Source: a bacterium (lineage in GTDB: Bacteria > UBP7 > UBA6624). Taken from it: 64,000 nt of DNA. Positions 45,151 to 53,427 of the stretch are shown here, in pieces. Made by a program: the position numbers and the translations under genes. The DNA is taken from positions 87,460-151,459 of the forward strand of contig PBAU01000005.1 in NCBI GenBank assembly GCA_002716355.1, read 5' to 3'. The notes below the pieces were generated by a model that saw only the letters and a list, made by a program, of their open reading frames with translations, was not told where the DNA came from and searched no databases. Each line of letters begins with the position of its first letter. The first letter of the stretch is position 1.

Positions 45151-45666
45151 ATGGAATGTGAATCAACAAACTTCTCAACCACTTATAAAAAAAACAAAAG
45201 TGTCCTAAGTTCTAAATTAGGCTTTTTGGAAGGCACATGGCATGGCCATGGAAAAATCAAAAATCATAAAGTGACAAGTTTGCTGACAATACAATGGCAA
45301 GGTCAGTTTCTAATTTGGAATAGCAAATCTGTTTCAGATGAATTAACATTTGAGAACAGCTCTTCAGGCCCGCAGATACCTCAATGGAAACTGGAAACAT
45401 CGGAAATGATTGTCTTTCAGGGTTTTGGGAAAGGACAAATTATACATATGCACATAAGGGACAAAAATAAATGGGATCCTTTGAATCTTAAATTTGAAGA
45501 ACTGTTTTTAAGGCTTTATTTGAAACAGGCCAATAAGCAACTCTTGTTTGAACCCATTGATAGTAACAAATTCCAAAAAAATTTCTTTATAGAGCTGCAC
45601 AAAGGGTTCGAAAAAATAATTTTTAAAAATAACAATGGCACCAAATTAACCTATTTTCGAGATTAA
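45151..45666 (+). CDS. Hypothetical protein, possible lipocalin/nitrobindin-like barrel
   Basis: Function unassigned. 171 residues from ATG. LGFLEGTWHGHGKI (about residues 25-38) resembles the opening of DUF1579/THAP4-type (nitrobindin) barrels, and alternating strands follow (LTIQWQGQFLIWNSK, MIVFQGFGKGQIIHMHI). An in-frame GTG at 45112 would place the start inside the terminator-like hairpin, so ATG 45151 was chosen. The gene runs 21 nt into the convergent arginase gene. Confidence 0.65.
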   Translation: MECESTNFSTTYKKNKSVLSSKLGFLEGTWHGHGKIKNHKVTSLLTIQWQGQFLIWNSKSVSDELTFENSSSGPQIPQWKLETSEMIVFQGFGKGQIIHMHIRDKNKWDPLNLKFEELFLRLYLKQANKQLLFEPIDSNKFQKNFFIELHKGFEKIIFKNNNGTKLTYFRD

Positions 45667-46512
45667 AAAATCTAATAATTTTTCAACACACTCTTTGGTT
45701 TTACCACCTTTATCATGCAAGGGGTTGTATTCCACAAAATCCAAAGAAAGTAGATTACCTTTAGTTAAGATTTGATCCAGTAAATCAATCGCCTCTTTTG
45801 GATCAAAGCCACGATCAACAGGCGTTCCAACCCCAGGGGCAAACAAAGGATCAATTGAATCGATATCAAAACTTAAGCAGTAATCATCGCCTGTAATCAA
45901 ACTAACTTTTTTTGCAATTTCAGCAAGACCTTGTTTTTTAATTTCCTCAGCACTGAAGTAAGTTATATTTTCTTTATCAAGAAGAGCAGTTTCACCTGGA
46001 TCAACATCTCTCAAGCCTAAGATAACAACTTTTTTTGGATCAAATAAAGATGAACCGACAACATCACTTAAATGCTTAACTTTTTCTCCAATCAAGGCAG
46101 CTAAAGGCATCCCGTGTAAATTCCCTGAAGGGGATGTTAGATGGGTGTTTAAGTCAGCATGAGCATCAAACCAAATCAAGCCGGGGCTCTCTTTATTTTC
46201 GAAAGAATACGCAGAAGCAACAGCGCTTAGTGAACCTGAAGAAATCGAATGGTCTCCACCCAAAACAAAAGGGAAATAGCCTAATAATGTATTTTTGAAT
46301 GTTTCTGATTTCAACCTTAAGCAAACATCCTTCAAGGAATTGTTTCTATCTTTTTTCAAATCATTCCTAGAATCTATCTCTATAAATTTATGATCTTTTT
46401 GCAAGCCTCTAAATAAATTTAAATCTAAGATTTGGAAAGGACCTAAATCTGAACCATTAACATTGCCACCAAGTGAAGTAGGTGTGCTAATAAAACAAAT
46501 CCTCTTAGTCAT
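45646..46512 (-). CDS. rocF: Arginase
   Basis: Dinuclear manganese enzyme hydrolysing arginine to ornithine and urea. 288 residues. The metal ligands are His in LGGDHSISSG, Asp and His in WFDAHADLN, and Asp in SFDIDSIDPLFAPGVGTP. LHGMPLAALIG favours arginase over agmatinase. It overlaps suhB by 8 nt (ATGACTAA), last gene of the thioesterase-mobA-moeA-suhB-rocF operon. With PRODH and RocA elsewhere it would route arginine to glutamate, though the ornithine aminotransferase is not in the window. Confidence 0.94.
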   Translation of the reverse strand: MTKRICFISTPTSLGGNVNGSDLGPFQILDLNLFRGLQKDHKFIEIDSRNDLKKDRNNSLKDVCLRLKSETFKNTLLGYFPFVLGGDHSISSGSLSAVASAYSFENKESPGLIWFDAHADLNTHLTSPSGNLHGMPLAALIGEKVKHLSDVVGSSLFDPKKVVILGLRDVDPGETALLDKENITYFSAEEIKKQGLAEIAKKVSLITGDDYCLSFDIDSIDPLFAPGVGTPVDRGFDPKEAIDLLDQILTKGNLLSLDFVEYNPLHDKGGKTKECVEKLLDFLISKIG

Positions 46513-47320
46513 TTTCGTCAATCCTGATTTCTGCAATAAGCTCTTCATGAAAATAACTGTTACTTGCAACTATATCCCCACATTCCATAAAAGAATCTTC
46601 ACCATGAAAATCACTAACCTTTCCTCCAGCTTCATCAACGATCAAAACTCCAGCAGCTATATCCCAAACAGAAAGCCCACCTTCCCAAAAACAATCAAAC
46701 CTCCCACAAGCGGTATATGCAAGATCCAAAGCAGCAGACCCCATCCTTCTTATCCCTCCTGATTTATTAAACAAAGCTTCAAACTGTTTTGAAAAAAGTT
46801 TTATCCTGTCTTTCTCCTTGTGGGGGAATCCAGTTGCAATCATTGAACCTTCAAGCTCTTTTTTTTCACTGACTTGCATTTGGATTGATTTGCCACCCTG
46901 TTTCAAATAGCTTCCCATTCCTTTTTCAGCAATAAACATTTCATCATGGACAACATCGTAAATAGCACCAAGATAAATTTTTTTCAAATCCTTCGATGCT
47001 AACGCAACAGAAATTGAGAAAAATGGTAAACCCTGAACAAAATTTCGTGTACCATCAATTGGATCAACTATCCAAATTTTGTCTGAATCCAATGAATCTT
47101 GTTTTCCGCTCTCTTCTCCAAGAAAACCTGCTTTTTCATCGATCTGATACAAACCTTCCTTTAAAAATAATTCGGAATCCTGGTCAACCTTTGTGACAAG
47201 ATCAAAACCTTCTTTTGCTGAAATATCTTTTTCCTCGAGGGTTCTAAAAGATTTTTTTGAAATTTTTGATGCTTGGTAAATTAAATCACATACAAGATCA
47301 ATTTTTTTTATTTGTCCCAA
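46505..47320 (-). CDS. suhB: Inositol-1-monophosphatase family protein
   Basis: Mg-dependent phosphatase of 271 residues (IMPase/SuhB family). FLGEESGKQ carries the catalytic Glu, IWIVDPIDGTRNFVQGLPFFS is the metal-binding DPxDGT motif, and GGLSVWDIAAGVLIVDEAGG provides the second Asp. The start is a TTG overlapping the moeA end, with GAGG about 10 nt upstream. The substrate may be an inositol or another phosphate monoester. Confidence 0.9.
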   Translation of the reverse strand: MGQIKKIDLVCDLIYQASKISKKSFRTLEEKDISAKEGFDLVTKVDQDSELFLKEGLYQIDEKAGFLGEESGKQDSLDSDKIWIVDPIDGTRNFVQGLPFFSISVALASKDLKKIYLGAIYDVVHDEMFIAEKGMGSYLKQGGKSIQMQVSEKKELEGSMIATGFPHKEKDRIKLFSKQFEALFNKSGGIRRMGSAALDLAYTACGRFDCFWEGGLSVWDIAAGVLIVDEAGGKVSDFHGEDSFMECGDIVASNSYFHEELIAEIRIDEND

Positions 47321-48516
47321 CTCAAAACCTCTATTTCAGAATTTCTACTAAATTCATTTGTTTCCGCAGGCAAACGAATTAAAAACTCTGTGTCAGACAA
47401 TCCTGAGACACGATGACTACCATTTGGTTGAACATTAATTACTTTAACTGGATTGTAAGAAGCAAATCTTCCAGGTAGAAATCCTTCTTTTTTTGACTTC
47501 CAAATAAGCGCCTCATCCAACATCGCATTCGTGTGTAAAGGCCTATACCTTTTTGCACCAACCATTAATCTCATAATTTGTATTCCTAAAAGCTCAAAAA
47601 CAACCAATGAGCTTAATGGGTTCCCGGAAATACCCAAGCCAATAACCCCTTCTGAAAGAGAGGTCAGGAAACTAGGTCCACCAGGCTGCATTGCAATTTT
47701 ATCGAAAATAATTTCACCACCATTTTCCACAAAAGCCCTCTTAGCATAATCCCTTTCCCCATCAGCAGCACCGCCTAAAGTAATTACAAAATCCGCTTTG
47801 TTTTTAGCTTCAGAAACAGCTTTTGAAAGAGATTCAAGGTCATCTTCAACCAATTCAGAATAAACAACATTGCCACCCTGCTCTTTAACGATTTGGCCAA
47901 TAGCTTGAAGGTTACCGCATTTAACACCTTGTTTCTTTGATCCTGGCAAAACCAATTCATTCCCGTTGGCAATCAGAGCAACTCTTGGCATTTTAGAAAC
48001 CTCAACAGATTCAATATCGCAAGAGATTAAAGCTTGTATGGCCCAGTAACTTAAACGGCAACCTTTCAAAGCAACCATGTCACCAACATTCACATCTTCT
48101 CCTTTAACCCTGAAATACTCTCCTCGTTTTGGGCATTCCGAAAAAGCAATCCTGCCATCTTCTTCCCGAACTACCTTTTCCCACGGGACAATCGCAGTAG
48201 CACCTCTAGGGATTTGTGCTCCTGTTGCAACCCATGCACAAACATCACCATCAATAGATTTTCTTTTATCTTCAGCGTATGTTGGATCACCAGTTTGTAA
48301 GATTACAGGTTCATTTCTTGTAGCATCAATGAGCAATTGATGATCAACTGCCCAACCATCCATTGCACTTACAGTCTCTCTTGGGTTATCACATTTGGAC
48401 GCAGCTGAATCTGACAACCACCTACCACTTGATTCAGTAATATTCATCTTTTCTGAACCTAATGGTTTAACAATTTTGTCAATTAAATCTTGTGCTTCAT
48501 TGAAAAGTACACTCAT
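47308..48516 (-). CDS. moeA: Molybdopterin molybdotransferase
   Basis: Inserts molybdate into adenylated molybdopterin. 402 residues. ETVSAMDGWAV corresponds to the SxMDGxAV opening, TGAQIPRGATAIVPWE to the TG..P.GAD.VV region. The nucleotide loop is GGAADGERDYAK in place of the canonical GGVSVGxxDxxK: the Asp and Lys are kept but VSV is replaced by AAD. GISGNPLSSLVVFELL matches LPGNPVSALVTF. The ATG overlaps mobA by 4 nt. Confidence 0.9.
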   Translation of the reverse strand: MSVLFNEAQDLIDKIVKPLGSEKMNITESSGRWLSDSAASKCDNPRETVSAMDGWAVDHQLLIDATRNEPVILQTGDPTYAEDKRKSIDGDVCAWVATGAQIPRGATAIVPWEKVVREEDGRIAFSECPKRGEYFRVKGEDVNVGDMVALKGCRLSYWAIQALISCDIESVEVSKMPRVALIANGNELVLPGSKKQGVKCGNLQAIGQIVKEQGGNVVYSELVEDDLESLSKAVSEAKNKADFVITLGGAADGERDYAKRAFVENGGEIIFDKIAMQPGGPSFLTSLSEGVIGLGISGNPLSSLVVFELLGIQIMRLMVGAKRYRPLHTNAMLDEALIWKSKKEGFLPGRFASYNPVKVINVQPNGSHRVSGLSDTEFLIRLPAETNEFSRNSEIEVLSWDK

Positions 48517-49124
48517 TTCATTTTCTCCCATTCTTGCATTAGAAAATCTAAATCATGGATGTCGTTATTGTTATGAAAACATATTTTTGAAATCCCTCTA
48601 GAAGTAAAATGGCTTTCTTCAATAAGTTGCACTTTAATCCTGTCAAGAAAGCCCCAAAGTTTTCTTCGTAAATTTGATTCAGTTGTTCTTTCAAGATATT
48701 TTGGTATATCTTTATGTATTGATGTTCTGTATAGAGATAAAGTTGGTTGCGGAAAGCCTAAAGCATGGGGCATCAAACAGTCAGTTTTACCATCTGCAAT
48801 TTCCCATAACATACTAGGTAAATCTTTATGAACTGTAGGAACATCACAACAGCCGCAAAATGCCCAGGCAGTTTTGCATGCTTTCAAGCCTGTATAAAGG
48901 CCAGAAAGAATACCTTCTCCAGGAAGCTCATCATCAACAATTTCCCAATCAGAAAATTTCTCTGGAGATGGTGGCATGCCTACAATAAAAACCCTTTCAG
49001 CAGTTTCAGATAATGTTTGGAGAGTTTTCGTCAAAAAATTAACACCATCGATCTCAAGTAACGCTTTAGGCCTTCCCATCCTTGTGCTTTTGCCACCAGC
49101 CAAAACAAAAGCTTCTGATATCAT
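48513..49124 (-). CDS. mobA: Molybdenum cofactor guanylyltransferase (MobA-like)
   Basis: Nucleotidyltransferase of 203 residues, probably adding GMP to molybdopterin. VLAGGKSTRMGRPKALLEI is the GTP-binding signature and CGCCDVPTVHKDL holds the metal site. It is flanked by moeA, to which it is coupled by ATGA overlaps on both sides. Cytidylyl transfer (MocA) is an alternative. Confidence 0.9.
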   Translation of the reverse strand: MISEAFVLAGGKSTRMGRPKALLEIDGVNFLTKTLQTLSETAERVFIVGMPPSPEKFSDWEIVDDELPGEGILSGLYTGLKACKTAWAFCGCCDVPTVHKDLPSMLWEIADGKTDCLMPHALGFPQPTLSLYRTSIHKDIPKYLERTTESNLRRKLWGFLDRIKVQLIEESHFTSRGISKICFHNNNDIHDLDFLMQEWEKMK

Positions 49125-50065
49125 CTCCCCAACCTCTTCATCCTTCTGGCTCTTCGTGCTTCTCCCTCAAGGAATCTTCTTTTCTCATCTTCTGTGATTG
49201 GCTCAAAAGATTCAACAGATGTTGGTTTCCCTTTTTTATCTATTGCGACAAAGGTTGCATATGCCGTGCAAACCCTTTTTATTTTTGATTTGTATGGATC
49301 AAAAGCTGTTACTCTAATGCCTATCTCCATTGAGCTATTGTTCACATAATTTACAGCAGCACGATACCTCATGTGTTCATGAATCAATATCGGAGAATGG
49401 AAATCAACAGCATCTAAACTGGCTGTTACAGCTGGCATTTTGCAATACCTGTGACAAGCAAGAGCGGCAATCTCATCAACACACAACATAACCTCTCCAG
49501 CAAAAACTTTATCGGCTAAAAGCATGTCTGGTGTAACCATTCTCATCGCTTGTGCAATAGAAGGTGAGCTAAAACCAGAAGTGTCAGCCTGATCCTTTGT
49601 ATCAAATTCAGACAAACGCTCTAAACGTTTTGATCTTCGATCCAAGGCTGCTCTAAAACTTTCATGCTCATCATCTGTAGCAGGATCCACTGCTGCAACC
49701 TTTGTGGGTTTGCCATTTTCATCTAAAGCAATAAAAGTTAAATGAGCCCTACACGTTGTCAGCGGCTCTCTTCCAGCTCGATCAGTTTTTATTACTTCAA
49801 CTCGAACCTCCATGGAACTACCAAAAGTTGCTTGAACCCTTGATCGAAATGCAACTCTATCACCAAGTGCAACACCTGCTAAAATGTCTATATCCTCCAT
49901 TGCTCCAAGAACTACAGAACCCTTGTGATGGTTACTCGCGGTCAAGGTTCCCGCCTCACAGATCCAATACATCAGCCTTCCACCATAAAGACGACTTGCT
50001 GGATTCACATGCTGAGGGAACACGATTCTTAAAAGTTCCATGGATGTTGAGCTTGGTTTTATCAC
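49121..50065 (-). CDS. Acyl-CoA thioesterase with two hotdog domains
   Basis: Hydrolyses acyl-CoA to free acid and CoA. 314 residues: two related HotDog halves, the first with VFPQHVNPASRLYGGRLMYWI and the second with MVTPDMLLADKVFAGEVMLCVDE, and parallel CRAHLTFIALDENGKPT and CTAYATFVAIDKKGKPT tails. This internal duplication is typical of ACOT7/BACH-type enzymes. The first gene of the operon; GTG start, TAAAAT 8 nt upstream, no ribosome site. Confidence 0.9.
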   Translation of the reverse strand: MIKPSSTSMELLRIVFPQHVNPASRLYGGRLMYWICEAGTLTASNHHKGSVVLGAMEDIDILAGVALGDRVAFRSRVQATFGSSMEVRVEVIKTDRAGREPLTTCRAHLTFIALDENGKPTKVAAVDPATDDEHESFRAALDRRSKRLERLSEFDTKDQADTSGFSSPSIAQAMRMVTPDMLLADKVFAGEVMLCVDEIAALACHRYCKMPAVTASLDAVDFHSPILIHEHMRYRAAVNYVNNSSMEIGIRVTAFDPYKSKIKRVCTAYATFVAIDKKGKPTSVESFEPITEDEKRRFLEGEARRARRMKRLGR

Positions 50066-50073
50066 TTTTGTAA

Positions 50074-50079
50074 ATTTTA
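50074..50079 (-). promoter_or_regulatory. -10 box of the thioesterase-mobA-moeA-suhB-rocF operon (leaderless)
   Basis: Minus-strand TAAAAT, 8 nt, GTG; no Shine-Dalgarno. Divergent from TAAAAT at 50094-50099 in a 41-bp spacer. Confidence 0.5.
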
Positions 50080-50093
50080 GTCGTTTAAAAAAA

Positions 50094-50099
50094 TAAAAT
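50094..50099 (+). promoter_or_regulatory. -10 box of the DDAH-like gene (leaderless)
   Basis: TAAAAT, 7 nt, ATG; no Shine-Dalgarno. Confidence 0.5.
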
Positions 50100-50106
50100 A
50101 ACCAAT

Positions 50107-51009
50107 ATGGTCTTAATTGAACGTTCGAATCAAATAAATTTCACATTAAATGAAATTCCGGAAATGAATTTTTTCAAAAACATACTCATGGTCTCTCCAG
50201 AAAATTTTGAGATTCAATATGCAATCAATCCATTTATGAAAGATTCTGCGGGCAACCTGAAAAAAATCGATAAAAAAAAAGCCAAAAGCCAATGGGGCAA
50301 CCTTTTGCAAACTTTCACCGATCTAAACCTTTCGGTAACAAAATTCGAGCCTGAAGAAAAACTTCCTGATATTGTTTTTTGTGCCAACCAATTTTTTCCA
50401 ATTCCTAATGAAATCAGCATCAATAAAGAGAATTTCCTGGAAGGAAAAATGTTTGCGGAAGAGAGGAAGGCGGAAGTTGCATTGCTGAAAAAAAAATTCG
50501 AAAACTTAGGTTACAACTTTGGTCAACTTTCACAAAGAGTAACAAAATTTGAAGGAACTGGTGATGGTATATGGCATCCTGGCAAAAAACTATTATGGGG
50601 CGGAATTGGAGCAAGAACAGACATGATGGCATGGCAAGAAATAAGCGAAAAATACGATATTGATGTAATTGCCTTAAACCTGAAGCATAAAACTTTTTAC
50701 CATCTTGACACATGTTTGTGCATACTGAATCAAACAACTTGCCTTTGGAATCCTGATGCTTTTGACAAAAATGGCCAAGAATTGATAAGAAAAATATTTG
50801 ATCTACCGATAGAAGCAGATAAGAATGAAGCTGAAAGCATAATGGCCTGCAATGCCTTTTGCCCAGATGGAAAAAACGTCATCATTCAACAAGGATGCCT
50901 GAAAACCAAATCAAAATTGGAGCAAGTTAGCTTCAACGTGATTGAGGTGGACACTTCTGAGTTCATAAAAGCCGGCGGCTCTGTTTTCTGTCTGAAACTA
51001 TTTTTTTAA
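50107..51009 (+). CDS. Arginine deiminase/DDAH-superfamily hydrolase
   Basis: Guanidine-modifying enzyme fold, 300 residues. PDIVFCANQFF, FEGTGDGIW, FYHLDTCLCIL (His) and C-terminal GGSVFCLKL (Cys295) mark the Glu/Asp-His-Cys set of dimethylargininase and related amidinohydrolases. The product would be citrulline from arginine or methylarginines. An alternative start at ATG 50164 is possible; the upstream start is favoured by its TAAAAT box. It diverges from the operon that ends in arginase. Confidence 0.85.
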   Translation: MVLIERSNQINFTLNEIPEMNFFKNILMVSPENFEIQYAINPFMKDSAGNLKKIDKKKAKSQWGNLLQTFTDLNLSVTKFEPEEKLPDIVFCANQFFPIPNEISINKENFLEGKMFAEERKAEVALLKKKFENLGYNFGQLSQRVTKFEGTGDGIWHPGKKLLWGGIGARTDMMAWQEISEKYDIDVIALNLKHKTFYHLDTCLCILNQTTCLWNPDAFDKNGQELIRKIFDLPIEADKNEAESIMACNAFCPDGKNVIIQQGCLKTKSKLEQVSFNVIEVDTSEFIKAGGSVFCLKLFF

Positions 51010-51011
51010 AT

Positions 51012-51647
51012 CTATTTTATTTCTTCACCATCACAAAATAACCTCAATGGTATCAGGTTGCCATCATCCAAAACACTTAGCTCAACAGACATTGGCAATG
51101 GCTCTATCTCCCAGAAATAGGAACTTGTATCCATATCCCATGAACGCTCTCCGAGGCATTCCCTCAAACGTCCAACGCTTTCCTCGGAGAGGAAAATATT
51201 ACCGAGTTCGTAACGGACATTAAAAAAATCTGAATTGTTTTCAAACTCCTCATAACTATACGGGTTCATATCCCATTCTGACCTCAAAAACAAACCCTCA
51301 TCTGGCTTTGAAAAAGAAACTGAGGAGACACTCCAGGATGAACCGTCTTTTGTGATGGTTACAAAAATATTCTGCAAACCAGCCGCTGCAAGACCATCCT
51401 CCAAAGATTCAAATGGAACCAGATCCTCTTTGATCAAATCATTTGGTATCTTTGTCATGGCAGAATCAAGAGAGGGCTCGAAAGTCCAACCTCGAAAAAC
51501 AGTATTAAAAGGATAACCTGACTGCATGGGGTCAATGCTGAATACAACAACTGTCCCTGAGTTTGCTCGAATGCTGCTGAAAAATGCCAAGCCTGTTATT
51601 AGTAAGACTTGAACAAGGGATGCAATTAAAAAATTTCTCCTAATCAT
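51012..51647 (-). CDS. Membrane-anchored protein, partner of the DUF2157 protein (unknown function)
   Basis: 211 residues. One N-terminal hydrophobic helix (IRRNFLIASLVQVLLITGLAF) is followed by an extracytoplasmic domain with no recognised motif. Proteins next to DUF2157 are often GDYxxLxY-type; this one has only a DPMQSGYPFNTVFRG equivalent, so the family call is weak. ATG 51647 overlaps the DUF2157 stop by 8 nt. Last gene of the ccm operon. Confidence 0.65.
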   Translation of the reverse strand: MIRRNFLIASLVQVLLITGLAFFSSIRANSGTVVVFSIDPMQSGYPFNTVFRGWTFEPSLDSAMTKIPNDLIKEDLVPFESLEDGLAAAGLQNIFVTITKDGSSWSVSSVSFSKPDEGLFLRSEWDMNPYSYEEFENNSDFFNVRYELGNIFLSEESVGRLRECLGERSWDMDTSSYFWEIEPLPMSVELSVLDDGNLIPLRLFCDGEEIK

Positions 51648-52989
51648 CTCTTGCCCCCGCATCAAATATTTTTTTGCTTTGCTTTTCAATAAAGATACCG
51701 CCCCAAATTAACAAAACTCCGCCTAAGACAAACAGGAATGCTTGATTCAGGAGGGTTGAAAATACATCAAAGAAACGCAATAATATAAAGAATTTGAAAA
51801 ACCATAAGGTCCATTTGAACAATCTCCAGTTTCTGGTAATGCTTGAAATGTAAAGAAAGGCAATAAGCTCAAAAAGAAGAATCAGGTTCATAAAAACTGA
51901 AATGACCATTGGATTGCCGTAAGAGAGGAATGGCAAGAGTATATTGATTAAAGAGATTGCAATAAAAAATTTCGAAACAAGCTTTCTTCTCTTGCTTGAC
52001 GATCTTAAGCCATCCAGAGAAATCGTTATGACAAATGCTGAAATGGCGACAAAAGGCAATGCCTCAATTGGATACCCTGGAATCGGCATTTGGAAACCAT
52101 CTTCATTTACGAAATTATGAAAAAAGGTGAATGGTATCTGAGTAAAGTAAAGAAAAATAACTCCTAATATACTGAAAGGGTAAGCTGCCCATTCTTTGAC
52201 TCTCTTAATTGCAAGAACCGAAAGAAGAATTCCGAAAGAAACATAAAGGCTCACAAAACTCAATGCATCAGCTACACCGAAATCCAGTCTAGGAAGAATA
52301 AGAAAAAGATTAACATCTTTTTCCGAATGAGGGATAGCCAACATTCTTAGCTGCAAAAGGAAAAGCCAAAGAGAGGTTCCAAACAAAGAAAAAACTAAAG
52401 CAGGATTGTTTTGATCCCTAAATATCAGCTTCAGAAAAGAAAATGCTAACAACCCATAAATAACAATATCAATCCAAGATATCGAAGTTTGAAATATCCA
52501 TATTGTCAAGAGTATGCTTGCCAAAATAAGAACCCATAACAGCCTGAAAAACCTCATAAATAAAAAAAGCCCGGCAATCCAGATTAACAATTCCTGGCCA
52601 TTATCAAATGAAATATTGAAAGTTTGAAGGATCAGGTTGACACCAGCTCCAAAAGAAAAAGCCCCCATTAGAAAGAAAGTTTGTGAAAGGTTTCTTCTGT
52701 TTGGTGCTTGGTAAAAATGATATCCAAGATAATTAAAACCAGATACAAAAATAAGGATTATTAAGGTTTTTATACCCGAAGAAAAACCCTGCCAGTTTGA
52801 AGCCATTGCCAAAATCAAACCCAAACCTACCAAAACTCCACCAAAAACCAATAATGCACTAATGAAACTAGTCATCTTCACATTTTCTTTTGAATACCTA
52901 GAACTTATTAGATCTGCTTGATCTTCTGAAATGATCCCTTCCTTGACCCAGGATTTCAATTGATCAAGCAACCATTTAATATTATTCAT
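51640..52989 (-). CDS. DUF2157 multi-pass membrane protein
   Basis: 449 residues: a soluble N-terminal DUF2157 domain (WVKEGIISEDQADLI) followed by about twelve TM segments. The biochemical role of DUF2157 proteins is unknown. Its ATG overlaps the stop of the 30-aa miniprotein gene by 8 nt and its own stop overlaps the next gene, so it is part of the ccm transcript. It could have a role in membrane or cytochrome assembly, but only the location says so. Confidence 0.8.
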   Translation of the reverse strand: MNNIKWLLDQLKSWVKEGIISEDQADLISSRYSKENVKMTSFISALLVFGGVLVGLGLILAMASNWQGFSSGIKTLIILIFVSGFNYLGYHFYQAPNRRNLSQTFFLMGAFSFGAGVNLILQTFNISFDNGQELLIWIAGLFLFMRFFRLLWVLILASILLTIWIFQTSISWIDIVIYGLLAFSFLKLIFRDQNNPALVFSLFGTSLWLFLLQLRMLAIPHSEKDVNLFLILPRLDFGVADALSFVSLYVSFGILLSVLAIKRVKEWAAYPFSILGVIFLYFTQIPFTFFHNFVNEDGFQMPIPGYPIEALPFVAISAFVITISLDGLRSSSKRRKLVSKFFIAISLINILLPFLSYGNPMVISVFMNLILLFELIAFLYISSITRNWRLFKWTLWFFKFFILLRFFDVFSTLLNQAFLFVLGGVLLIWGGIFIEKQSKKIFDAGARDD

Positions 52990-53074
52990 CGTCTTTTGCC
53001 CATAGGGGAGAAAATATCAAATAAACAAATCCTATAGTCAAAAGTCCGGCGATTAAAGGTTGGTAATCAGTCAT
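52982..53074 (-). CDS. 30-aa single-TM miniprotein
   Basis: A short gene between ccmH and the DUF2157 gene. The ATG overlaps the ccmH TAA (TAATG), and its own TAA overlaps the next ATG in ATGAATAA. The product has one hydrophobic segment, LIAGLLTIGFVYLIFSPLW (residues 7-25), and an acidic end AKDDE. No homolog recognised; it resembles CcmD only in size. The two tight junctions are the main evidence that it is translated. Confidence 0.6.
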   Translation of the reverse strand: MTDYQPLIAGLLTIGFVYLIFSPLWAKDDE

Positions 53075-53427
53075 TATTTTGCCTTGTTTTTTGACAATTT
53101 TCGCAAAAAGAAAAAACCACCTACACAAAAGACAAAGGGCAAATACCAAACAATCTGGTGTATTCCTTTTTTAGGCGGCTCAAAAACAATCCAATCTCCA
53201 TATCTTTCTATTAAATAATCTCTAATTTCAGAATCTGTCTTTCCCTCTAAGACCATATCAAGTATCACTTCGTAGATCTCATTGCTGATTGGTGTATCAG
53301 AGTCAGCAATGCTGACAAATTTACAAGTTGGGCATCTGAAACTTTCAGCTATAGAAAGAGCCCTGTTCTCCTCCTCTTGTGTCGGATTCAAAATAAGAGC
53401 TAGACTAATAGCTAATAAAAATTTAAT
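53074..53427 (-). CDS. ccmH: Cytochrome c maturation protein CcmH, probable AUU start
   Basis: Membrane-anchored thiol oxidoreductase handling apocytochrome heme-binding cysteines. FRCPTCKFVSIADS is the redox motif (family LRCPxCQ.QSIADS); one TM (IHQIVWYLPFVFCVGGFFFL) closes the chain. No ATG, GTG or TTG gives a signal peptide: the first such codon, TTG 53391, starts just after the hydrophobic stretch. Reading from ATT 53427, with GGGAG 8 nt upstream and a 3-nt overlap with the ccmG stop, supplies MKFLLAISLALIL. An AUU start is therefore proposed. Confidence 0.8.
   Translation of the reverse strand: MKFLLAISLALILNPTQEEENRALSIAESFRCPTCKFVSIADSDTPISNEIYEVILDMVLEGKTDSEIRDYLIERYGDWIVFEPPKKGIHQIVWYLPFVFCVGGFFFLRKLSKNKAK

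Noticed and set aside
45078-45210. Plus-strand ATG frame of 43 codons reading through the hairpin into the hypothetical gene
   Set aside because: No ribosome site, overlaps the hairpin and the start of the better-supported frame.
45659-45682. AGATT-AAAA-AATCT repeat followed by T-rich sequence at the convergent end of the hypothetical gene and arginase
   Set aside because: A 5-bp AT-only stem inside coding sequence of arginase; too weak to call a terminator.
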